In this document: piece by piece, positions 1-5,987 of the stretch
How positions within the stretch are numbered: position 1 is the first letter of the stretch
Layout: every line of letters starts with the position of its first letter
Assembly (NCBI GenBank): GCA_021739805.1
Contig: JAIPBB010000222.1
Span: forward strand, 1 to 8,919
Direction: 5' to 3'
Source of the DNA: Saprospiraceae bacterium
Lineage (GTDB): Bacteria > Bacteroidota > Bacteroidia > Bacteroidales > JAIPBB01
DNA length: 8,919 bases
The notes under the pieces: model-generated
Seen by the model: only the letters and a program-made list of their open reading frames with translations
Databases searched by the model: none
Told to the model about the DNA's origin: nothing
Translations under genes and position numbers: made by a program

Positions 1-252
1 ATAATCAATCTGATTATTAACACGAATAAAAAATGGTCGGAAGCCAATATTTTCTTCTAAATAATTATTAAAGTTTTCTTGAAATTTACCTGAATAATAA
101 TCTTTAATATTTAATTCGGGAAGACTGTCTTTTTCAAAAGAACCTTTTAATTCTTTAATTTTAAAAAAAGAAGTTTGTTCCTGAAAAAAAGGAAGAATCA
201 ACAATAAAATGATGATTAAAAAAAGAGTGTTTTTATTTTTTTCTGATTTCAT
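1..252 (-). CDS. N-terminus of an AlgJ/AlgX-like (DHHW/SGNH-type) O-acetyltransferase partner, cut by window edge
   Basis: An open frame of 84 codons starts at ATG 252-250 and runs off the window without a stop, so only the N-terminus is visible. Residues 1-7 are polar and basic (MKSEKNK). Residues 8-23 form one hydrophobic segment, a signal anchor or uncleaved signal peptide, placing the rest in the periplasm. Residues 50-84 contain the pattern YYSGKFQENFNNYLEENIGFR followed by FFIRVNNQ. This Y-x-G-x-F-Q-x-x-x-x-x-Y-L-x-x-x-x-G-F-R pattern resembles the region after the membrane anchor in AlgJ/AlgX/DHHW proteins, the usual gene partners of MBOAT acyltransferases. The catalytic Ser/Asp/His motifs would lie outside the window. 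The start sits 9 bp after the MBOAT stop codon, consistent with an operon and a two-component acyl-transfer system. Family assignment is inferred from this short pattern plus the neighbour. Confidence 0.72.
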   Translation of the reverse strand, partial: MKSEKNKNTLFLIIILLLILPFFQEQTSFFKIKELKGSFEKDSLPELNIKDYYSGKFQENFNNYLEENIGFRPFFIRVNNQIDY

Positions 253-261
253 ATTTTAAAT

Positions 262-1686
262 TTAGAATCTAAAATAAATAAACGGATTAAATCCTGAAGA
301 AGTAATCGAGCCGATACAAATTATCAGAAGTACGAGAGCCAAAATTGTCATTCCGAGATAAGAAGCAAACTTTTGATTTTTTGTAAAAACTCTCATCTGC
401 CAATCTTCAACACCCTTGATAACTGCAAAAAATGCAAAGAATATTGCAAATGCCAAAATGGTATAAAACTCACGATCGAAATTAACAAGAATTCCTTCAA
501 AATCGAATTCAAACATTTTTGCGATGTACGAACTTGCAAAAGACATATCCGGCGAACGGAATAAAACCCAACCAATAAGAGTTACAAGAAATGTAAAAAT
601 TATGCTGGGATATTTCCCGATTTTTTTGAGTGCTTTAATAAGAAATAATCTGTCGAGGATAAGAAAAATGCCATGAAAAGCACCCCAGAAAATAAATGTC
701 CAGGCAGCACCATGCCACAAACCTGAAATCACAAAAACAAAAGCAAGATTAAAGAAAAGCCTTCTCTGAGTATTTACGCGGTTTCCGCCGAGAGGAATGT
801 AAAGGTAATCTTTCATAAACCTTCCGAGTGTGATATGCCATCTACGCCAAAACTCAGTAATATTTCTTGAAATATACGGGTTGTTAAAATTCTCAGGAAA
901 CTTAAATCCTATCATTTTCCCGATTCCAATTGCCATGTCGGAGTAACCTGCAAAATCGTAATAAATTTGAAAAGCATAAGCAATAATTCCAATCCATGCC
1001 ATTGGGGTACTCATAGTTTCGGGCGACATAGCAAAAATCTTGTCAACCTGCTCGCCCATAACATTGGCGATTAAAACTTTTTTTGCCAATCCGATTATAA
1101 ATCTAAAAAATCCAAGAAGTCTGTTGTCAACAGTTTCGTATTCTTCTCGGTTTTCAATCCTGTCGGCGATTTCATTAAAACGAACAATTGGACCTGCAAT
1201 CAGCTGAGGAAACATGAGAATATACATTGCATAATCAGTCACTTTTTTCAGAGGCGGATGAACCTTTCGATAAACATCAACCGAGTAGGTAAGTTTCTGG
1301 AAAGTAAAAAATGATATTCCGATGGGCAAAATTATGTAAGTCCATTTTACAGGATTTGTACCAAATAATTCAAAAACAGCATTTACATTTTCGATAAAGA
1401 AATTGGCATATTTAAAATATGCGAGCAGACCAATATTTAAAATCACGGAAAGTGCCAGTAAAATTCTTTTATTTCGTTTTTGTGCATTATCAATGTATTT
1501 GACAATATAAAAATCAATAACAATTGAGCCAAGAACGATAAAAATAAAATCGGGGGCACCCCACGAATAAAACAAAATACTTGCAAAAAGTGCAAAGTAG
1601 TTTTTAAATTTTTTATTGATAACATAATAGATTATCAAAAAAATGGGGAGAAAATATAAAAGAAATAAACTGCTGCTAAAAACCAT
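262..1686 (-). CDS. MBOAT family membrane-bound O-acyltransferase (AlgI/PatA-like)
   Basis: This 474-residue polytopic inner-membrane protein matches the usual length of AlgI/PatA-type MBOAT proteins. The start MVFSSSLFLLYFLPI is typical of the family. Conserved blocks in order are QLIAGPIVR at 161-169, YYDFAGYSDMAIG at 242-254, FNNPYISRNITEFWRRWHITLGRF at about 267-290, YIPLGGNR at 296-303 and SGLWHGAAW at 321-329. His325 in the last block is the expected catalytic histidine, and His284 is the second conserved one. The C-terminus SSGFNPFIYFRF is also family-like. Known members move an acyl group, usually acetyl, across the inner membrane to a periplasmic partner that modifies alginate, other exopolysaccharides or peptidoglycan. 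It lies 20 bp after the penicillin-binding protein gene and 9 bp before the probable SGNH partner. The acceptor polymer cannot be told from the sequence. No independent promoter is visible. Confidence 0.95.
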   Translation of the reverse strand: MVFSSSLFLLYFLPIFLIIYYVINKKFKNYFALFASILFYSWGAPDFIFIVLGSIVIDFYIVKYIDNAQKRNKRILLALSVILNIGLLAYFKYANFFIENVNAVFELFGTNPVKWTYIILPIGISFFTFQKLTYSVDVYRKVHPPLKKVTDYAMYILMFPQLIAGPIVRFNEIADRIENREEYETVDNRLLGFFRFIIGLAKKVLIANVMGEQVDKIFAMSPETMSTPMAWIGIIAYAFQIYYDFAGYSDMAIGIGKMIGFKFPENFNNPYISRNITEFWRRWHITLGRFMKDYLYIPLGGNRVNTQRRLFFNLAFVFVISGLWHGAAWTFIFWGAFHGIFLILDRLFLIKALKKIGKYPSIIFTFLVTLIGWVLFRSPDMSFASSYIAKMFEFDFEGILVNFDREFYTILAFAIFFAFFAVIKGVEDWQMRVFTKNQKFASYLGMTILALVLLIICIGSITSSGFNPFIYFRF

Positions 1687-1706
1687 TATTTTACTATTAA
1701 TCGATA

Positions 1707-3980
1707 TTAAAACTCATCATCATTAAATTTAAAAGTATTATTGCTATTTTTTTGAAGTGCTTCAAATTTATCACAATCAGTTTCGATTAAAAATCCGCCA
1801 AGGGGCTTTTCAAAATCATCCATGCTAACATTAAGCGATTTATCATTATATATTTTTTTCATATAAATTGCCCAAATCGGCAAAGCCATATTTGCTCCCT
1901 GTCCTAAAGTAATGGTTCTGAAATGAACACTACGATTTTCTCCCCCAACCCAAATTCCTGTAGTAAGTTCAGGAGTAATTCCCATAAACCATCCATCAGA
2001 TTGATTATTTGTTGTTCCGGTTTTACCTGCAATTGGATTTTCAAAATCATATTTCCATTTAAGTCTGTTTCCGGTTCCATGGTCAACAACACCTTTTAAA
2101 AGTTCCAACATAAGATAAGCAGTTTGCTCACTCATAGCTTCTTGTTTTTTGGCAACAAATCTTTGGATTACGTTTCCATGTTTATCTTCTATTTTGGTTA
2201 TAAAAACAGGTTCTACATAAACACATTTATCAGCAAAAGTATTCATAGCTCCAACCATTTCAGATAATTTCAGATCGGCAGATCCGAGAGCAATAGAATA
2301 AACCGAAGGTATAAAACTTGTAACACCCATTTTTCTGGCAATTTTAATTACCGATTGTGGAGAATATCTTTTTATCAGTTCACCGGAAATCCAATTATTT
2401 GATGTGGCAAGTGCATATTTTAATGTAATTTCTTCTCCAACATTTTTGTTCCCTGAGTTACTGGGTTCCCAAGTGCTTCCATCGTAAAGTTCGATTATTG
2501 GCTGAACATTTGGTAGCTTGCTACACGGAGAAAATTCGCCGGCTTGCATTGCCAGTGTATAAAGAAAGGGTTTGAAAGTTGATCCAACCTGTCGTTGACC
2601 CTGAGTTACATGATCGTATTTAAAATTTACGTAATCAATTCCGCCAACATATGCTCTAACATATCCGGTTTGTGGTTCCATTGACATAAGTCCGGCATGT
2701 AAGAAATATTTATAATATCTTATTGAATCTAATGGAGTCATTATAGTATCAATATTCCCATTCCATGAAAACACACTCATTTCGGTAGGAGTGTTAAAAA
2801 TTATTTTTATCGAATCCATTGAAACTTTTGCAAGATTTAATTTTCGATATCTTTCCGATTGTTTCATCGAAAGTTTGAGAACATTGTCAACGGCTTTTTG
2901 TACAGAGTCGGTTTCAAAAACAAATGGTGCATGAGTATATCCTTCCCAATGTTTATAAAATGAAGGTTGAAGATCCAAAGAAAGATGTTCTTTAACTGCT
3001 TCTTCGGCATATTGTTGCATTTTATAATTTATTGTAGTATATATTTTTAGTCCGTCTTTATAAATATTGTAGGGTTCGCCATCAGCTTTAAAGTGGCTAA
3101 TACACCATTTTTTTAATTCAGAGCGTAAATGTTCTCTAAAATATTTTGCCAGTCCTTCGGTATGATCAAGAATCCTGTAGTTTGACATGTTAACAGGAAT
3201 TTTTGAAACAGAATCATAAACAACTTGTGAAATATAATCGTATTTTAACATTTGAGAAAGAACGGAATTTCTCTTTTTTTGTGCCCTTTCGGGATGTCTT
3301 ACCGGATTATAATATGAGGAAGCATTTACAACTCCAACCATCAGTGCTGCTTCTTCTAACTTTAATGAATCCGGTGTGTTATTAAAAAATGTTTGAGATG
3401 CTGCTTTAATTCCATGAGATTGACTTCCAAATGGAACGGTATTAAAATACATTGCAATAATTTCCTCTTTAGAGTAATTATATTCGAGTTTAACTGCGGT
3501 AACCCATTCTTTAAATTTAGTTAATGCCAAATCGAAAACTGAGGGATTTTTTTTTCTTGGGAAAAGATTTTTAGCCAACTGTTGAGTTATTGTACTTCCT
3601 CCACCTTTATTACCACCAGTAACTATTCCAAAAGCAACTCTAATAAGTGCTTTTCCATCAATTCCCGAATGTTTTTCAAAACGAATATCTTCTGCTGCTG
3701 TGAGTGCATTTACTAAATTTGGTGAAAGGTCACTATAATTTACATTCGAACGGTTTTCGTAATAATAAGTTCCAAGAAGTTTATGATCAGCAGAATATAC
3801 TTCCGATGCCAGATTGCTTTTTGGATTTTCAAGTTCTTCGAACGAAGGCATGGAACCAAACCATTCGTTTTCGATGCCAATAAAAATCATTATTATCGAC
3901 AATATAAAGAAACAATAAATTATCCAAAATATAAAAATGTAATTAAAGATGCTTCTTAATTTTTCCTTGAAATTAGTCAT
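1707..3980 (-). CDS. Bifunctional class A penicillin-binding protein (PBP1A-type transglycosylase/transpeptidase)
   Basis: This 757-residue protein polymerises lipid II into glycan strands and cross-links stem peptides on the periplasmic face. A short cytosolic N-terminus is followed by one membrane anchor at about 15-36. The GT51 glycosyltransferase domain spans about 55-245: AAEDIRFEKHSGID at 95-108 carries catalytic Glu97, GGGSTITQQLAKNLF is at 126-140, and YFNTVPFG is at 178-185. The transpeptidase domain follows: the SxxK motif is S467-T-F-K470 with Ser467 as nucleophile, SxN is S527-N-N529, and KTG is K653-T-G655. All key residues are present, so it should be active. Length is normal for Bacteroidota PBP1A proteins. 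It starts 90 bp after gldH, and its ATG overlaps the stop of a mini-ORF at 3977-4003. MBOAT follows 20 bp after its stop. mrcA or ponA would be reasonable names, but the paralogue cannot be fixed here. Confidence 0.96.
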   Translation of the reverse strand: MTNFKEKLRSIFNYIFIFWIIYCFFILSIIMIFIGIENEWFGSMPSFEELENPKSNLASEVYSADHKLLGTYYYENRSNVNYSDLSPNLVNALTAAEDIRFEKHSGIDGKALIRVAFGIVTGGNKGGGSTITQQLAKNLFPRKKNPSVFDLALTKFKEWVTAVKLEYNYSKEEIIAMYFNTVPFGSQSHGIKAASQTFFNNTPDSLKLEEAALMVGVVNASSYYNPVRHPERAQKKRNSVLSQMLKYDYISQVVYDSVSKIPVNMSNYRILDHTEGLAKYFREHLRSELKKWCISHFKADGEPYNIYKDGLKIYTTINYKMQQYAEEAVKEHLSLDLQPSFYKHWEGYTHAPFVFETDSVQKAVDNVLKLSMKQSERYRKLNLAKVSMDSIKIIFNTPTEMSVFSWNGNIDTIMTPLDSIRYYKYFLHAGLMSMEPQTGYVRAYVGGIDYVNFKYDHVTQGQRQVGSTFKPFLYTLAMQAGEFSPCSKLPNVQPIIELYDGSTWEPSNSGNKNVGEEITLKYALATSNNWISGELIKRYSPQSVIKIARKMGVTSFIPSVYSIALGSADLKLSEMVGAMNTFADKCVYVEPVFITKIEDKHGNVIQRFVAKKQEAMSEQTAYLMLELLKGVVDHGTGNRLKWKYDFENPIAGKTGTTNNQSDGWFMGITPELTTGIWVGGENRSVHFRTITLGQGANMALPIWAIYMKKIYNDKSLNVSMDDFEKPLGGFLIETDCDKFEALQKNSNNTFKFNDDEF

Positions 3981-4003
3981 TTTGTTTTTGATTCATTAGT
4001 CAT
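3977..4003 (-). other. Eight-codon mini-ORF overlapping the PBP start (possible leader peptide or duplicated start)
   Basis: Upstream of the PBP gene an ATG at 4003-4001 opens a frame encoding MTNESKTK and stops at TGA 3979-3977. That stop overlaps the PBP start codon as ATGA. The first codons of both frames are identical (ATG ACT AAT) because a 10-bp sequence, TTAGTCATTT on the plus strand, occurs at both 3973-3982 and 3996-4005. The two starts are 23 bp apart and out of frame with each other, so the mini-ORF cannot be an N-terminal extension of the PBP. It might couple or reduce PBP translation, or it may only be a local duplication. The sequence alone does not show that it is translated. 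Confidence 0.3.
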
Positions 4004-4042
4004 TTAAAGTAATAATTTAATATAAAACTAAAACACATATAT

Positions 4043-4068
4043 TTTAGGCATTCCAAAATTTAGGCATT
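4043..4068. repeat. 10-bp direct repeat between gldH and the PBP gene
   Basis: TTTAGGCATT occurs at 4043-4052 and again at 4059-4068, a 16-bp period, immediately after the gldH stop. On the transcribed (minus) strand it reads AATGCCTAAA twice. It could be a tandem protein-binding site or a small slippage duplication. No good TAnnTTTG promoter box lies at a sensible distance downstream, so an operator role is speculative. Confidence 0.45.
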
Positions 4069-4070
4069 AT

Positions 4071-4559
4071 TTAATTATCACTTTCAATTCTAATCCCAAT
4101 ATTTTTTATGCCATGTAATCCTTCGTTTTTATCAACACGCATTGCATGTTCAATAATGAATTCATAGATTCCTTCCTGAGGGAAAATAATTCCTTTTTGC
4201 AGGAGCATATTATTTTCCTTTATGCCACCAAATCCTTTTCCAAGCCATTTCCCTTCGAGATTTGCCAAAATACATTCGATGGTATCGCGTTGTATATTTC
4301 TATCAGGGAAAACACTATTCATAAAGAAATAAAAATTACTAAAGCCGTAGTCGGTAGAATTTCGGATGTTTATATAAAAATTATAGTGAAGAGTAAGGTC
4401 GCTTATTTCGACTTTAAAGCAAAGAGTATCATTTTTGTTCCAGTTTTCGTTTACTTGTTTGTTTTCTTCAAAAATTGTATCGGAACTGCACGAAACAAGT
4501 AAAAGAATTAATATTGATATTAAACCAATTGACAGAAGTTGATATTTAAATTTTCCCAT
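4071..4559 (-). CDS. gldH: Gliding motility lipoprotein GldH
   Basis: This 162-residue protein begins with a lipoprotein signal peptide: a basic start (MGKFK), a hydrophobic stretch at 8-22, and the lipobox LVSC with acylated Cys24. The next residues (SSD) do not form a clear Bacteroidota surface-export signal, so I expect it to face the periplasm. Family motifs are IRNSTDYGFSN at 65-75, DTIECILANLEGKWLGKGFGG at 92-112, FPQEGIYEFIIEHAMR at 126-141 and LHGIKNIGIRIE at 148-159. GldH is needed for gliding in Flavobacterium, but homologues also occur in non-gliding Bacteroidota, so it does not by itself show motility. It lies 73 bp after ricT and 90 bp before the PBP gene. The ricT-gldH gap has no recognisable promoter, only a weak A/T-rich inverted repeat at 4567-4588 just before the start. 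Confidence 0.92.
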   Translation of the reverse strand: MGKFKYQLLSIGLISILILLLVSCSSDTIFEENKQVNENWNKNDTLCFKVEISDLTLHYNFYINIRNSTDYGFSNFYFFMNSVFPDRNIQRDTIECILANLEGKWLGKGFGGIKENNMLLQKGIIFPQEGIYEFIIEHAMRVDKNEGLHGIKNIGIRIESDN

Positions 4560-4632
4560 ATTAATATTTGATGATTTTTATTATCAAACAATTGCATCTT
4601 ATTAATAAAGCAAAAAAGATGAATTTATTGTA

Positions 4633-5736
4633 TTATTTTTTTTTATTAAAACGGTTAATATCATCTTGTCCAATTGAACCTTCAAAATCGGTTTTTTTCT
4701 CAGCTTGTTTTACAAAGCTTTCCAAACTTTCAGGTTTTTTATTGTTTTTATTTAGTTTAATAATCATTTGAAAGTTATTAAGTGAAATTGCATGCATTTT
4801 CGATTCTTCATCAAAATATGAGAACCACAATATTTTTTTCAAAGCATCAATTTTCCTGAGTTTTGCTTTACCTTTTTTTGTGTCAATAACAATATTTTCT
4901 TCAGGAAACTCTTTAATTAATTCTGCATAATAATCTTGCTCGAAGTTAATGCAGCATTTAAGTTTTCCGCATTGTCCGGCAAGTTTCTGTGGGTTAAGTG
5001 ATAATTGTTGTGTGCGAGCCGAATTAGTTGAAACCGATTTAAAATTACTCAGCCAAGTTGAGCAACAAAGTTCTCTTCCACAGGATCCAATTCCACCAAG
5101 CCGACTTGCTTCTTGACGTACACCAATTTGTCGCATCTCAATCCGGATTTTAAAAGTTTCGGCAAGAATTTTTATTAGCTCCCTGAAATCAACTCTTTCG
5201 CTGGCTGTATAGTAGAAAATAGCTTTTGTTCCATCACCCTGATATTCTACATCATTAATTTTCATGTCGAGGTTTAAATCTCCTGTGATTTTCCTTGATT
5301 GAAACATTATATTATCTTCATCTTCAACAGATAAAATCCATTTTTCAATATCTGCTACTCTGGCACGGCGATAAACTTTTTTTATTTCTTCCGATTTAGT
5401 ATTAAAATTTTTCCTTTTCATTTGTAAACGGACAATCTCTCCGGTCAACGAAATTATACCAATATCATGTCCGGGTGATGATTCTACAGCAACAATATCA
5501 CCAACAGAAAGATCCATTTCAGGGTAATATTTAAAAATTTCTTTTTTGCTGTTTTTAAATCTTACTTCAACAAACTCAAATGTCTTTTGATCAGGTGATT
5601 TTATGTTTTTGAGCCAGTCGTAATCGGGGAATTTACTGCACCTATATGTATAAATTTTATTTTCAGAGGCCTCTGGATCAGGTTTTTTGCTGCAACCCCT
5701 TGAAAGAAAACTATTTTTTGATATATCTTGTTTCAT
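4633..5736 (-). CDS. ricT: PSP1 domain protein, RicT/YaaT family (iron-sulfur-type regulatory protein)
   Basis: This 367-residue cytosolic protein has no signal peptide or membrane segment. A divergent N-terminal region (1-55) with Cys15 and Cys33 is followed by an oligonucleotide-binding-like stretch around 56-104 (SVGDIVAVESSPGHDIGII). The PSP1 C-terminal domain is at about 122-208, with the hallmarks YYTASERVDFRELI and IEMRQIGVRQEA. Two C-x4-C-C clusters follow, at C219/C224/C225 and C256/C261/C262, the second within KLAGQCGKLKCC. In Bacillus subtilis, RicT joins YlbF and YmcA in a complex that binds [4Fe-4S] clusters and directs RNase Y. Those partner genes are not in this window, and the role in Bacteroidota is not established. 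The C-terminal tail (328-367) is charged and low in complexity. It is the first gene after a predicted promoter, with a start only about 20 nt below the -7 box. Confidence 0.92.
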   Translation of the reverse strand: MKQDISKNSFLSRGCSKKPDPEASENKIYTYRCSKFPDYDWLKNIKSPDQKTFEFVEVRFKNSKKEIFKYYPEMDLSVGDIVAVESSPGHDIGIISLTGEIVRLQMKRKNFNTKSEEIKKVYRRARVADIEKWILSVEDEDNIMFQSRKITGDLNLDMKINDVEYQGDGTKAIFYYTASERVDFRELIKILAETFKIRIEMRQIGVRQEASRLGGIGSCGRELCCSTWLSNFKSVSTNSARTQQLSLNPQKLAGQCGKLKCCINFEQDYYAELIKEFPEENIVIDTKKGKAKLRKIDALKKILWFSYFDEESKMHAISLNNFQMIIKLNKNNKKPESLESFVKQAEKKTDFEGSIGQDDINRFNKKK

Positions 5737-5757
5737 TTTTTATTCTTGTTTAACTTG

Positions 5758-5788
5758 CAAAGTTACAAAAATAAGCTAAAGGAAGAAA
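5758..5788 (-). promoter_or_regulatory. Predicted Bacteroidota-type promoter for ricT
   Basis: On the minus strand, TAACTTTG at 5765-5758 is an exact match to the Bacteroidota -7 consensus TAnnTTTG. TTTC at 5788-5785 is one base off the -33 TTTG, with a 19-bp spacer. The -7 box lies 21 bp before the ricT ATG, implying a very short leader. It is the only convincing promoter I found and probably drives ricT, gldH, the PBP, MBOAT and the partner gene. The -7 box also sits inside an interrupted palindrome, TAACTT-GCA-AAGTTA on the plus strand (5751-5765). Confidence 0.6.
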
Positions 5789-5943
5789 CGATAAATTAAT
5801 TAGATTTTTTATGATAAATGAATAATTCAACTTGCACATTTAAAGCACCTGATAAATTTATTACTTAACTTTTATTCTAAGCAGTTGAATAACTTTAAGC
5901 GACAAATCCATAAATATTATTGAGGGATTTCCATTTCTTTCAT

Positions 5944-5972
5944 CCGCCTAGCGCCTTGGAGGCGCTTGGCGG
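5944..5972. repeat. GC-rich palindrome (hairpin) after the secreted-protein gene
   Basis: The plus strand reads CCGCC-T-AGCGCC, a TTGGA loop, then GGCGCT-T-GGCGG. The arms form an 11-bp stem broken by one T/T mismatch (5949/5967) around a 5-nt loop. It begins 16 bp after the stop of the cargo gene on its transcribed strand. Nearly every stem base is G or C, in sharp contrast to its A/T-rich surroundings. No U-tract follows on the minus strand; only TTTT follows on the plus strand, so it is not a textbook intrinsic terminator. It may still end or stabilise the cargo transcript, or it may be a REP-like mobile palindrome. The rest of the 5737-5987 spacer holds only the ricT promoter; I see no small RNA or ORF of note. 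Confidence 0.75.
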
Positions 5973-5987
5973 TTTTACCAGATCTTT

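Noticed and set aside
4146..4502. Plus-strand open frame of 118 codons
   Set aside because: It lies wholly antisense to gldH, whose family motifs are clear, and its translation shows no domain or signal. It is a shadow of the real gene.
4567..4588. Inverted repeat TTTGATGAT-TTTT-ATTATCAAA before gldH, as a terminator or riboswitch
   Set aside because: The stem is A/T-rich with a G/T mismatch on the plus strand and A/C on the transcript, and has no T-tract in the sense of transcription. It is too weak to call.
4568..4771. Plus-strand open frame of 67 codons across the ricT end
   Set aside because: It overlaps the ricT C-terminus antisense, in A/T-rich low-complexity sequence. It has no promoter and no recognisable protein features.
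5795..5940. Possible small RNA or tRNA in the spacer between ricT and the cargo gene
   Set aside because: I found no cloverleaf, conserved T-loop sequence, terminator pair or promoter in the A/T-rich stretch.
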